This document shows, in pieces, positions 1-7,900 of a stretch of 31,889 nt of DNA. Numbering within the stretch: the stretch's first letter is position 1; every line of letters begins with the position of its first letter. Origin of the DNA: Acidobacteriota bacterium (GTDB lineage: Bacteria > Acidobacteriota > Polarisedimenticolia > Gp22-AA2); the NCBI GenBank assembly GCA_016202915.1, contig JACQNT010000073.1, positions 1 through 31,889 on the forward strand, in the 5' to 3' direction. Under the pieces are notes generated by a model. The model was given only the letters and a program-made list of their open reading frames with translations, was not told where the DNA came from and searched no databases. Made by a program: the position numbers and the translations under genes.

Positions 1-801
1 CCCTACGACCGCACCGCCAGCTACATGAAGGGGACCGCCGACGGCCCCCGCGCCATCGTGGAGGCCTCGTGCTACATGGAGCTGTACGACGACGAGCTGG
101 ACGCGGAGCCGTACACCGTCGGCATCCACACCGGCCCCCCGGTCAGCGGCAACGACGACCCGCCCGAGGTGATGGTGGAGAAGGTCCAGAAGGCCGTGGC
201 CGGCTACCTCGAACGTGGGAAGATGCCGGTGGTCCTGGGGGGCGAGCACAGCGTCTCGATCGGGGCGATCCGGGCCTACCAGGCCAGATATCCACAAGTG
301 TCGATCGTCCAGCTCGACGCGCATGGGGACCTGCGGGACTCCTACGAGGGCTCCAGGTACAGCCACGCCTGCGTGATGCGGCGGTTCGCGGGCAGCCTCC
401 CCACGCTGCAGGTCGGCATCCGCAGCATCTCCTCCGAGGAGCGCGATTTCATCCGCGAGAAGCGGCTGCCGATCGTCTATGCGCGGGACTTCGTCGAGCG
501 GCCGGAGGCGGCCCTGCGGGAGGTTGACCGGCTGTCCGATGAGATATACCTTACGATCGACGTCGATTACTTCGATCCGGCCATCATGCCGGCCACCGGG
601 ACCCCGGAGCCGGGAGGGCCGGGCTGGTACCCGACGCTGGCCTTCCTCCGGGAACTCTGCCGGAGGAAGACGCTGGTGGGGTTCGACGTCAACGAGCTGC
701 GGCCCCTGGGGGACGACGTGGCGCCCGATTTCCTGGCGGCGAAGCTGGTCTACAAGATGATCGCCTACCGCTTCTTCGCCGCAGGGGGCCGCCGGGACTG
801 A
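1..801 (+). CDS. speB: Agmatinase / arginase-family ureohydrolase, 5' end cut by window
   Basis: The reading frame is open from base 1. The residues before the first ATG (PYDRTASY at codons 1-8) match the usual N-terminal part of agmatinases, so the true start lies upstream of the window and the ATG at 25 is internal. The binuclear Mn ligands of the family are all visible: His in GGEHS (codon 83), the DAHGD motif (Asp106, His108, Asp110) and DVDYFDPA (Asp187, Asp189). The TGTPEPGG segment follows. The family hydrolyses agmatine to putrescine and urea, or related guanidino compounds; the C-terminal half alone does not settle the substrate. The gene lies 39 bp before lon on the same strand and could be cotranscribed with it. 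The family call is firm and the exact substrate is inferred. Confidence 0.88.
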   Translation, partial: PYDRTASYMKGTADGPRAIVEASCYMELYDDELDAEPYTVGIHTGPPVSGNDDPPEVMVEKVQKAVAGYLERGKMPVVLGGEHSVSIGAIRAYQARYPQVSIVQLDAHGDLRDSYEGSRYSHACVMRRFAGSLPTLQVGIRSISSEERDFIREKRLPIVYARDFVERPEAALREVDRLSDEIYLTIDVDYFDPAIMPATGTPEPGGPGWYPTLAFLRELCRRKTLVGFDVNELRPLGDDVAPDFLAAKLVYKMIAYRFFAAGGRRD

Positions 802-840
802 GCGCCGGCTCTCCGCGGGCCGGGCGAGGGAACACCTGGA

Positions 841-3411
841 ATGAGCGGCTCAAAGAAGGCCGGGCAGGAGAAAGGCGACAGGGCCGCCGCGGAGCGCGGC
901 CCCCTGGACCGCGGCGCCCTGGAGAAAGTCGCGGCGGCGGGCGCCCGGGCCCGGGTGGACATGCTCGCCTGCGACATCCCCGCCGAGCTGCCGATCATCC
1001 CCCTGGCCTCTACCGTGGTCTTCCCGCAGATGGTGGTCAACCTCCAGGTCGTCCGCAAGAAGAACCTGAACCTGATCCGGGACATGGAGCCGGAGTCGGT
1101 CATCGGCCTGGTGGTCCAGAAGAGCAGCTCCATCGATGTCCCCCCCATCGAGGAGCTGTCGCAGATCGGCGTGGCGGCGCGCCTGGTCAACAAGATCAAC
1201 GTCTCCGGGAACACCATCCAGATCATCCTCCTCGGCCTGCGCCGCTTCCGCATCGGCGCGTATCTTCAAGTGGACCCTTACCTGAGCGCCCGCGTCGCCT
1301 GCATCGACGAAAAGGAAGACGAGTCGATGGAGGCGAACATGCTCATGGGGAACGCCCTCCACCTCCTGGAGAACCTGATCCAGCTCGATCCGCGCGTCCC
1401 GGGTGAGATCCTGAACCTGATCAAGAACAACCTGACGGGCCCCGGCAACCTCGCCGACCAGGTGGCCAACCACCTGAACTTCGAGCTGGAGGAGAAGAAA
1501 GAGATCCTGATGACGATCGACCCGCTCGAGCGGCTCAAGGTGGCGATCCGCCTGATCGAGAAGTCGATCGGCCTGGCCAAGGCGGGCCAGGAGATCAAGG
1601 AGCAGACGGAGGACGAGATCCGCAGGGCACAGAGGGAGTTCTTCCTGCGCGAGCAGCTCAAGGTGATCCGCAAGGAGCTCGGCGAGGAGAGCGAGACCTC
1701 GGCGATCGCCCGGGAGATGCGCGAGAAGATCGACAAGGCCGGGCTTCCGGAGGAGGCCCGCAAGGAGGCCGAGAAGGAGCTGGGGCGGCTGGAGCTGGTG
1801 AACCCGGCGTCGGCCGAGTACAACGTCATCACCACCTACCTCGACTGGCTGGCCACCCTCCCCTGGAACGTCCTCACCCCCGACCGTCTCGACGTCAAGG
1901 ACGCCGCGCGCATCCTCGACCGCGACCATTATGATTTGGAGAGAGTCAAGGACCGGATCCTCGAGTTCCTGGCGGTGCGCCAGCTCAAGAAGGACATGAA
2001 GAGCCCGATCCTCTGCTACTACGGCCCGCCCGGCACCCGCAAGTCCTCCCTCGGCAGGTCGATCGCGGAGGCGCTCAGCCGGAAGTTCGTGCACATGAGC
2101 GTGGGCGGGATGCGCGACGAGGCGGAGATCCGCGGCCACCGCCGCACCTACGTCGGCTCCATGCCCGGGAAGATCCTGCAGAGCCTGCGGCGCGCCGGGT
2201 CGCGCAACCCCCTGTTCATGATCGACGAGGTGGACAAGATCGGCACGGACTTCAGGGGCGATCCCGCCTCCGCGCTCCTCGAGGTCCTCGACCCGGAGCA
2301 GAACAGCGCCTTCACCGACCTCTACCTCGACCTGCCGTTCGACCTGTCGCGGGTGATGTTCATCACCACCGCCAACCGCCTGGACACGATCCCCGAGCCG
2401 CTGCGGGACCGGATGGAGGTCATCCATCTGCCGGGCTACGTCGAGGAGGAGAAGCTGGACATCGCCCGCCACTTCCTCATCCCCCGCCAGCTCGAGGGGC
2501 ACGGCCTGACGAAGGACCGGCTCTCGATCACCGACGACGCGGTCTCGGAGATCATCCGCGGCTACACGGCGGACTCCGGGCTGCGCAGGCTGGAGCAGCA
2601 GATCGCCACGATCTGCCGCAAGGTGGCCAAGGAGATCGCCCTGGGCAAGGGCCGGCCGCGGACGGTCGCCGCCACGGACGTGCAGGAGTTCCTCGGACCG
2701 ATCGAGCACATCCCCGAGATGGCGGAACGCCAGGACGAGGTCGGCGTGGCCACCGGGCTTGCCTGGACCTCGGCGGGGGGGGACATCCTGTTCGTCGAAG
2801 CGACCCGCATGAAGGGGAACGGCGCCCTGGCGATCACCGGCCAGCTCGGCGACGTCATGAAAGAGTCGGCGCAGGCAGCGCTCTCTTACGTGAGGGCCCA
2901 CTCAGGGGATCTCGGGATCGACGAGGACGTCTTCGAGAAATCGGACATCCACATCCACGTGCCGGCCGGCGCCATCCCCAAGGACGGGCCGTCGGCCGGG
3001 GTGACCATCATCGCCGCGCTGACGTCGCTCATGTCGCAGCGCCCGGTCCGCCACGACGTCGCCATGACCGGGGAGATCACGCTGCGGGGGAAGGTGCTCC
3101 CCGTGGGCGGCATCAAGGAGAAGATCCTCGCGGCGCGCCGCGCCGGCATCCCGACCGTGGTCCTCCCGGCCCGCAACGAGAAGGACCTCGTCGACATCCC
3201 GGCGCACATCCGCAAGCAGCTGAAGCTGGTGTTCGTGCGGGAGGTCACCGACGTCCTTCAGGCCTGCCTGTCCTCCATCGTCATCGCCCGCGCCGAGGCG
3301 ATCGCGGGCGAGGCGCGCCGGGCGGGCGTGCGCGACAAGGCCCAGAAGAAGCGCGACAAGGTGAAGCCGCGCGCCGCGGCCGTCGGCGGCAGCCGCCCCG
3401 CCGTGCGCTGA
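841..3411 (+). CDS. lon: ATP-dependent Lon protease with atypical Walker A
   Basis: An 856-residue protein with the full bacterial Lon architecture: N-terminal substrate-binding LON domain (from about residue 49, LPIIPLASTVVFP), coiled middle region, AAA+ module and C-terminal S16 protease domain. Visible motifs are Walker B MIDEVDK (Asp462, Glu463), the sensor segment TTANRLD, the RDRME segment, catalytic Ser718 in KDGPSAG and Lys761 in GGIKEK. Lon degrades misfolded and regulatory proteins in the cytoplasm using ATP. The oddity is the P-loop: residues 395-402 read GPPGTRKS where Lon normally has GPPGVGKT, so the glycine before the catalytic lysine is Arg400. One base (GGC to CGC) would explain that change. 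A short Lys/Arg-rich tail after residue 825 is not part of the usual fold. The ATG start is preceded by a GAGGGA-like sequence at a long distance. It converges on the minus-strand ORF ending at 3430. Confidence 0.97.
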   Translation: MSGSKKAGQEKGDRAAAERGPLDRGALEKVAAAGARARVDMLACDIPAELPIIPLASTVVFPQMVVNLQVVRKKNLNLIRDMEPESVIGLVVQKSSSIDVPPIEELSQIGVAARLVNKINVSGNTIQIILLGLRRFRIGAYLQVDPYLSARVACIDEKEDESMEANMLMGNALHLLENLIQLDPRVPGEILNLIKNNLTGPGNLADQVANHLNFELEEKKEILMTIDPLERLKVAIRLIEKSIGLAKAGQEIKEQTEDEIRRAQREFFLREQLKVIRKELGEESETSAIAREMREKIDKAGLPEEARKEAEKELGRLELVNPASAEYNVITTYLDWLATLPWNVLTPDRLDVKDAARILDRDHYDLERVKDRILEFLAVRQLKKDMKSPILCYYGPPGTRKSSLGRSIAEALSRKFVHMSVGGMRDEAEIRGHRRTYVGSMPGKILQSLRRAGSRNPLFMIDEVDKIGTDFRGDPASALLEVLDPEQNSAFTDLYLDLPFDLSRVMFITTANRLDTIPEPLRDRMEVIHLPGYVEEEKLDIARHFLIPRQLEGHGLTKDRLSITDDAVSEIIRGYTADSGLRRLEQQIATICRKVAKEIALGKGRPRTVAATDVQEFLGPIEHIPEMAERQDEVGVATGLAWTSAGGDILFVEATRMKGNGALAITGQLGDVMKESAQAALSYVRAHSGDLGIDEDVFEKSDIHIHVPAGAIPKDGPSAGVTIIAALTSLMSQRPVRHDVAMTGEITLRGKVLPVGGIKEKILAARRAGIPTVVLPARNEKDLVDIPAHIRKQLKLVFVREVTDVLQACLSSIVIARAEAIAGEARRAGVRDKAQKKRDKVKPRAAAVGGSRPAVR

Positions 3412-3429
3412 CGGGGCGCGGGCCGGATT

Positions 3430-3576
3430 TCAGTCCTCGTCGTGGCGTTTGCGGTGCTTCGGGGGCTTGTGTCGCCTGTCCTCGTGGCGCTGGTGGGGCT
3501 TTCTCGGCAGAGGCAGGCGGACGCCGGGCATGCCTTTAATCCGGGCCCGGCCGGAGGAGCGCCTCCTGGTCGGCAT
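3430..3576 (-). CDS. Small highly basic hypothetical ORF (48 aa)
   Basis: A 48-codon ORF reading away from tRNA-Ala on the same strand, starting 44 bp past the tRNA 3' end. GGAG stands about 7 bases before the ATG at 3576. The product is very rich in Arg, Lys and His. Its central part reads VRLPLPRKPHQRHEDRRHK and it ends in an acidic HDED. Short basic proteins with a V-R-x-P-L-P-x-K core recur as unnamed small ORFs in several bacterial groups, which is from memory and unverified. Cotranscription with the tRNA is possible. A second in-frame ATG at 3531 would give 33 residues. No function can be assigned, and in GC-rich DNA such an ORF may be spurious. Confidence 0.35.
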   Translation of the reverse strand: MPTRRRSSGRARIKGMPGVRLPLPRKPHQRHEDRRHKPPKHRKRHDED

Positions 3577-3620
3577 CTGGCGGCTCCGTCCGCGCGCGGC
3601 GCGGGGGCGCGGGAGGACCG

Positions 3621-3696
3621 TGGTGGAGCGTGGGGGGATCGAACCCCCGACCTCGAGACTGCCAGCCTCGCGCTCTCCCAGCTGAGCTGACGCCCC
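3621..3696 (-). tRNA. tRNA-Ala (anticodon GGC)
   Basis: A 76-nt cloverleaf reads on the minus strand. The 7-bp acceptor is GGGGCGT with ACGCTCC and contains the G3-U70 wobble that defines alanine tRNAs. The D stem is GCTC/GAGC. The anticodon loop is CTGGCAG (GGC at positions 34-36), followed by a 5-nt variable loop. The T arm is GGGGG-TTCGATC-CCCCC, then discriminator A and an encoded CCA. Position 8 reads C instead of the near-invariant U, which is unusual. A TATAGT -10 element lies just upstream. Confidence 0.97.
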
Positions 3697-3715
3697 ACGT
3701 CCGGGAAGGGGCGAC

Positions 3716-3721
3716 ACTATA
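3716..3721 (-). promoter_or_regulatory. Probable -10 element for tRNA-Ala
   Basis: TATAGT on the minus strand ends about 20 bases before the tRNA 5' end, so transcription would begin about 12 bases upstream of the mature tRNA. No good -35 hexamer is seen at 16-18 bp spacing. Confidence 0.45.
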
Positions 3722-3767
3722 GCACGCCGCGCCGCGGCGGCGGAAGGCGGGCGGAGCGCCCGCGCGG

Positions 3768-3797
3768 GTGGACCGGCCTCCGTCCGCCGTGCTACGA
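3768..3797 (+). promoter_or_regulatory. Possible sigma70 promoter for the beta-barrel gene
   Basis: TGGACC (3768-3773), an 18-bp spacer and TACGAT (3792-3797) precede the GTG start at 3808. Initiation would fall within a few bases of the GTG, giving a leaderless or nearly leaderless mRNA. This fits the lack of a Shine-Dalgarno before that start. The hexamers match the consensus only partly. Confidence 0.35.
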
Positions 3798-3807
3798 TGC
3801 GCGGGTT

Positions 3808-4392
3808 GTGCGAAGCCGCGTCCTCGGTCCTGCCCTCATCGCCCTGATTCTCGGGGCCGCCTTCCCTGCCCCGGCCGCGGCTCACCCCCACGGACGGCCC
3901 AGGGCCGCGGGCGGCGGGGCCGCGTTCGAGGTCAACCCGTACTTCACCTCCACCGATTTCGAGACCGACCTCGAGCTCGACGACGAGTTCGGCGCCGGCG
4001 TGCGCCTCGGATACCTCTTCACGCCGCACCACGAGGTCGAGTTCCTCCTGAACGGCGTCGACACGAACGACACCGTGTTCCCCGACATCGACGTGGAGGT
4101 CACGAACCTCCAGATGGCTTACGTCTTCAACTTCACCTCGGGAGGCTTCGTCCCCTACGTGACGGCCGGCCTGGGGATCCTGCACACCGACGACGCCTCC
4201 CTGGGAGAGGAGACGAACCAGGTCCTCGGCCTCGGCGCGGGCGCGCGCTTCTTCCTGGGCAGGTCCTTCTACGCCCGCTTCGAGTGGCGGGCGAACTCCT
4301 TCGAGGGGGACGGCGTGGTGTACGCCCTCGACCAGGACGTCACCGTCAGGGAAGTGGCGTTCGGGGTCGGCTGGCGCTTCGACGTTCCCTGA
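3808..4392 (+). CDS. Outer-membrane beta-barrel protein (OMP_b-brl type)
   Basis: A 194-residue protein with a clear signal peptide (MRSRVLGPALIALILGAAF..., likely cut after PAPAAA). The rest has alternating hydrophobic/polar strands typical of small eight-stranded outer-membrane barrels: YFTSTDFETDLELDDEFGAGVRLGY, YVFNFTSGGFVPYVTAGLG, and a closing strand FGVGWRF near the C-terminus. Members of this family are porin-like or structural outer-membrane proteins, and the exact role is unknown here. Translation starts at GTG; the ATG at 3797 is out of frame. The stop lies 19 bp from the stop of the convergent phosphodiesterase gene, with a short direct repeat across the junction. Confidence 0.8.
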   Translation: MRSRVLGPALIALILGAAFPAPAAAHPHGRPRAAGGGAAFEVNPYFTSTDFETDLELDDEFGAGVRLGYLFTPHHEVEFLLNGVDTNDTVFPDIDVEVTNLQMAYVFNFTSGGFVPYVTAGLGILHTDDASLGEETNQVLGLGAGARFFLGRSFYARFEWRANSFEGDGVVYALDQDVTVREVAFGVGWRFDVP

Positions 4393-4420
4393 CCTCGGTT
4401 GATCCCCGACCTCAGTTGAT
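4391..4420. repeat. 13-bp direct repeat at convergent stop codons
   Basis: Two copies of a 13-mer (GACCTCGGTTGAT at 4391-4403 and GACCTCAGTTGAT at 4408-4420, one mismatch) are separated by CCCC. They cover the stop codons of both flanking convergent genes. This looks like a small tandem duplication that created or moved one of the gene ends. Confidence 0.7.
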
Positions 4421-5824
4421 GTAGCCGAGGGACCGCAACCGCTCCAGGACGTTCGCATCCAGATCCGACGCTTCGAGCCCGCCGGCCGGCTCCCCCAGAT
4501 CGTAGCCTTCCACGAACTCGACCGGATGCCGGAGCGCGAAGCGGGGATCGAGGGCGTCCTGCAGGACGCGCCCCTCCAGGTCCATGGAGACCGGCACCCC
4601 GAGGATCGCCAGGATGGTCGGCAGGACATCGAGGAGAGAGGCGTGCGCGATCGTGTGTCCCCGCCGCGCCGCCCGGCCGTAGAGGGCGATGATTCCTTCC
4701 GGCCGGTGATGCCCGGAGGTGGCGGGACGCCCGGGGAGGAGGACCGGCCTGAAGCCGTGATCCGACACGACGACGAGGGTATCCTCCGGGGCGAGCCTCT
4801 CCAAGTACTCACCGAGCAGGCCGTCGATGTAGACGTAGTACTCGTCAATGACCCGGCCCAGGATCGCCGCCTCCTCGGCGCCGACGCCGTAGCGCAGCGC
4901 CTCCGGGTAGGCGAACTTCCAGAAGCGGTGGGAAGCGACGTCGACGCCCCCGAAGTAGATGGCGAACAGATCGACCGGGTGGCGCTCGAACAGGTGCAGC
5001 CCGATGCGGCGGTACGTCTCGTCGCAGGCCAGGCTCCAGCGGAACCCCTCGATGCACTCGCGGCCCTCCCGTGACAGCCGGGCGGCGCGCGCCGGGTCAT
5101 AGAAGCGCCGGAGCGTCGCCTCGTCGAGGTCGGCCGGCTTCACCATGAGCGGGTCGATCTCGTCGATCAGCTCCTCCGGGTAGGTCTGGCGCGGGATCCC
5201 CTTCACGATCGTTCCCTTCAGCGGCCGCCCCGTGGACCAGTTGTAGATGTACGGGAGGTAGGAGGAAACGATGAAGCCCTCCACCGGCTCGGCCGGCCAG
5301 GTGACGAGCCACCCCACGACGCCGGCCTTGAGGCCGAAGCGCGGCAGGATGTTCCAGAACGCGGGCGTCCGGCGCATCGCGCTGGTGACGGGCCGGAGGC
5401 CCTGCTTCGCGGTCGCCGCCGCCCCCTCCTCCCCTTCGTCCCCCGCCGGCGCGCGGCCGCCCGTCCCCGCCCCCGGGGCCGGGACGACGAACCCCCGGAT
5501 GCCGTGACGGTCCGGTCCCACGCCGGTCGCCACGCTGGTCCAGAGCGCCGGGGACGCCGAGGGCTCGAGGGACATCAGGACGCCGGTCGCCCCTTCCTCC
5601 TTCAGCTTCCGGAAGGCGGGGAGGCGCCCCCCGTCCACCAGCGGATCAATGACGCTCCAGTCGGCGCCGTCGATGCCGAAGAGGATCACTCGCCCGCGGT
5701 CCTTCCCGCTCCCCGCGGAGCCGTGGCCGCCAGCAGGTCGAGTCGCCTCCCCCTCTCCCCTGCCGGAGCAGGCCGTCAGGGCGGTGGCCAGAAGGCAGGC
5801 GACGAGCCGGGTCAGCCTCGGCAT
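4412..5824 (-). CDS. Lipoprotein of the type I phosphodiesterase / alkaline phosphatase superfamily
   Basis: A 470-residue protein from the ATG at 5824; a GTG two codons upstream is the alternative. The lipobox LLATALTAC gives Cys19, so it is likely a periplasm-facing lipoprotein. The metal-binding set of the superfamily is complete: Asp52 in GIDGAD, the Thr96 nucleophile in SPALWTSV, Asp295 and His299 in GGVDVASHR, Asp355-His356 in VSDHGF, and a final His in GHHRPEG (372-373). This pattern matches type I phosphodiesterase/nucleotide pyrophosphatase enzymes (PF01663), which cleave phosphodiester or phosphomonoester bonds. The same fold includes phosphoglycerol transferases and PglZ-like proteins, so the substrate is not determined. 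A Gly/Ala/Glu-rich insertion lies at about residues 115-140. The gene is transcribed in the same direction as the ABC permeases upstream, 45 bp away. Confidence 0.85.
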   Translation of the reverse strand: MPRLTRLVACLLATALTACSGRGEGEATRPAGGHGSAGSGKDRGRVILFGIDGADWSVIDPLVDGGRLPAFRKLKEEGATGVLMSLEPSASPALWTSVATGVGPDRHGIRGFVVPAPGAGTGGRAPAGDEGEEGAAATAKQGLRPVTSAMRRTPAFWNILPRFGLKAGVVGWLVTWPAEPVEGFIVSSYLPYIYNWSTGRPLKGTIVKGIPRQTYPEELIDEIDPLMVKPADLDEATLRRFYDPARAARLSREGRECIEGFRWSLACDETYRRIGLHLFERHPVDLFAIYFGGVDVASHRFWKFAYPEALRYGVGAEEAAILGRVIDEYYVYIDGLLGEYLERLAPEDTLVVVSDHGFRPVLLPGRPATSGHHRPEGIIALYGRAARRGHTIAHASLLDVLPTILAILGVPVSMDLEGRVLQDALDPRFALRHPVEFVEGYDLGEPAGGLEASDLDANVLERLRSLGYIN

Positions 5825-5869
5825 GAGCACCCCGCGATCATACCGGTTCGGGGCGGCGCCCGTGACGCC

Positions 5870-6832
5870 TCACGGCAGGGAGGGAGATTCGGGAAGGCGG
5901 AAAAGGTCGGCGGCCGTCGATCGGATCGATAGCAGGAGGGCGCTGATCAGGATTCCGGGCCAGGCGACGATCCACCAGGCGTCGGCCAGGGCGTCCCGGC
6001 CGGAGGCCATGATGCCTCCCAGGGAAACCGCCGGCGGCGGCGCCCCCAGGCCGAGAAACGACAGCGCCGATTCGAGGAGGACAGTATCGGCGAAGCGCAA
6101 CGCGACGGTCACGACCAAAAGCGGCCCGATGTGCGGCAGCAGGTGGCGCAGCAGGATGCGTGGCGCGGGGACGCCCGCGGCGCGCGCGGCCAGGGCCAGA
6201 TCGCTGTGGCGCAGTTTCATCATTTCGGCACGGACGAGGCGCGCCAGGCCGGTCCAGGTCGTCGCCCCGACGACGAGGACGAGGAAGAGCGTCGAGGGCC
6301 GGACCAGGGCGGCGCACACCAGATAGATCAGGAGCCGCGGGATGGACATCAGCATGTCCACCCCGCGCATCAGGGCGGCGTCCCACCAGCCGCCGGCGAG
6401 CGCCGCGGCGGAGCCCAGCCCGACGCCCAGGAGGAGGGCGAGGGCGACGCTCATGGCGGCGACGGAGATCGAGTGGCGCGCGGCGAAGAGCAGGCGGCTC
6501 GTGAGATCCCTGCCCAGCCCGTCGGTGCCGAGCAGGTAGAACCGGGGTTCCGGATGACCGTGAACCCGATCGGTGGGAATCCAACCCCGGCTCCCGGCGC
6601 GCCTGAACTCCCACCCGTCGCCCCTGGGACGGAGCGCGGTGACGATCCGGGTGCCGTGCGGCTCGAGGTGGACGGCGTGCGCCCGGGTCAGCGGCGGCAG
6701 GTAGCGCGCCCCCGCGACATCCTCCTGCTCTTCAGGAGGCCCGGGCGCCAGCCACGGGGCCGCGGCGGCAACGGCCAGGATCAGCGCGAGCGTCGCGGAC
6801 GCGCCACGCGCCGCGGAGCGCGGCGGGCTCAT
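5870..6832 (-). CDS. ABC transporter permease, DppC/OppC family
   Basis: The ATG at 6832 overlaps the TGA of the upstream permease by 4 bp (ATGA), which fixes this start over longer upstream ones and implies translational coupling. The 320-residue product has an N-terminal TM (residues 12-32), a large periplasmic loop, the family signature LLGTDGLGRDLTSRLLFAAR, then five TM segments. The EAA loop AARAAGVPAPRILLRHLLPH contacts the ATPase. The C-terminal part LSFLGLGAPPPAVSLGGIM is typical of DppC/OppC. It should form the inner-membrane channel with the 6829-7803 product for import of peptides or similar solutes. No ATP-binding subunit gene is found in the window. Confidence 0.93.
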   Translation of the reverse strand: MSPPRSAARGASATLALILAVAAAAPWLAPGPPEEQEDVAGARYLPPLTRAHAVHLEPHGTRIVTALRPRGDGWEFRRAGSRGWIPTDRVHGHPEPRFYLLGTDGLGRDLTSRLLFAARHSISVAAMSVALALLLGVGLGSAAALAGGWWDAALMRGVDMLMSIPRLLIYLVCAALVRPSTLFLVLVVGATTWTGLARLVRAEMMKLRHSDLALAARAAGVPAPRILLRHLLPHIGPLLVVTVALRFADTVLLESALSFLGLGAPPPAVSLGGIMASGRDALADAWWIVAWPGILISALLLSIRSTAADLFRLPESPSLP

Positions 6833-7803
6833 GATAGCGACTCCCGGACGCGCGGGTCGACCGCGGCGGAGAGCAGGTCCGCGAGCAGGCTCCCCAGGAT
6901 CACGAGCACCGAGAAGACAAGCGTGCACGCGAGGATCAACGGCTCGTCACGAGACAGCACCGCCTGGTACGCCAGGCGCCCCATCCCGGGCCAGGCGAAC
7001 AGGGCCTCGATGACGACGCTGCCGCCCAAAAGACCGGGCAGCGCGACGCCCATGAGGTTCAGGGCCGGGAGCGCCGCGTTGCGCAGGGCCTGCCGGAGGA
7101 GGGCCGCGTCCCGCTCTCCGTGCCCGCGGGCGCGCGCGGCGCGCATGAAGCCCAGGCCCATGACCGCCTTCAGTTCATCCCGGACATAGAGCGCGACGCC
7201 GGCCGCCGCCGGGAGAGTCAACGACAGGCAGGGAAGAACGAGGTGGCGCAGGGCGTCGAGAAAACGAGGCAGGTGTCCGAGGGAAGACGCATCGAGGGAG
7301 CGCATCTGGGAGACGGGGAGATAACCGAGCTTCACCGACAGGATCCAGGTGAGGACGAGTCCCAGGCAGAACGAGGGGACGGAATAGAGGATGCTGGCGG
7401 CCGTGACGATGCCCCTGTCCAGCCACCTCCGGCGGGACCAGGCCGCGGTCACCCCGGCGGCCGAGCCCAGGAGGAACTGCAGGACGATCACAACACCGGC
7501 GAGACGGAACGTGTTGCCGACCGTCTCCCGCAGGAGCTCGGCGACGGGACGGCGCAGGGCGAAGGAGACTCCCCATTCCGCCGTCACGCAACTCCAGAGC
7601 CATCCCAGGTATCGCTCCGGCAACGGGCGGTCCGCGCCAAAGGCCTGCCTCAGCCTCCCGGCCGCATCCGGATCGACCCCCGGCCCCGCATCCAGGTCGA
7701 ACGGCCGTCCGGGGGCCGCCTCCAGGAGCAGGAAAACGATCGTCAGAACCCCCCAGACGAGCGGGATCGCCGCCAGGAGCCTCCGCCCGCTATAGGCCAG
7801 CAA
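6829..7803 (-). CDS. ABC transporter permease, DppB/OppB family
   Basis: A 324-residue integral membrane protein beginning RRLLAAIPLVWGVLTIVFLLLEAAPG, the usual N-terminal TM of DppB-type permeases. That match supports the TTG start at 7803 although no in-frame ATG or strong ribosome-binding site is present. The EAA loop is AARARGHGERDAALLRQALR, followed by NAALPALNLMGVALPGLLGG and the FAWPGMGRLAYQAV motif of the family. It is the first gene of a minus-strand pair and overlaps the second by ATGA. It diverges from the binding-protein gene at 7901 with a 97-bp shared control region, so permeases and binding protein form one transport system split across two transcripts. Confidence 0.93.
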   Translation of the reverse strand: MLAYSGRRLLAAIPLVWGVLTIVFLLLEAAPGRPFDLDAGPGVDPDAAGRLRQAFGADRPLPERYLGWLWSCVTAEWGVSFALRRPVAELLRETVGNTFRLAGVVIVLQFLLGSAAGVTAAWSRRRWLDRGIVTAASILYSVPSFCLGLVLTWILSVKLGYLPVSQMRSLDASSLGHLPRFLDALRHLVLPCLSLTLPAAAGVALYVRDELKAVMGLGFMRAARARGHGERDAALLRQALRNAALPALNLMGVALPGLLGGSVVIEALFAWPGMGRLAYQAVLSRDEPLILACTLVFSVLVILGSLLADLLSAAVDPRVRESLS

Positions 7804-7839
7804 GGCCCCGCCCGCGCCGGCCCATCAGGCCCCCGATCC

Positions 7840-7868
7840 TTGTGGCCGCCCGGACAAACGGGTAGAAT
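7840..7868 (+). promoter_or_regulatory. Sigma70-type promoter for the binding-protein/regulator operon
   Basis: TTGTGG (7840-7845), a 17-bp spacer and TAGAAT (7863-7868) lie in the divergent intergenic region. Transcription would start near 7875, about 25 bases before the ATG at 7901. Confidence 0.65.
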
Positions 7869-7900
7869 TCGACCCGCCAAGCCCTCGGACGTCTGCTGCT

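Noticed and set aside
850..2901. 683-codon minus-strand ORF inside lon
   Set aside because: Antisense shadow of a high-GC gene with low-complexity Arg/Leu/Asp/Val composition and no domain. Lon on the plus strand is certain.
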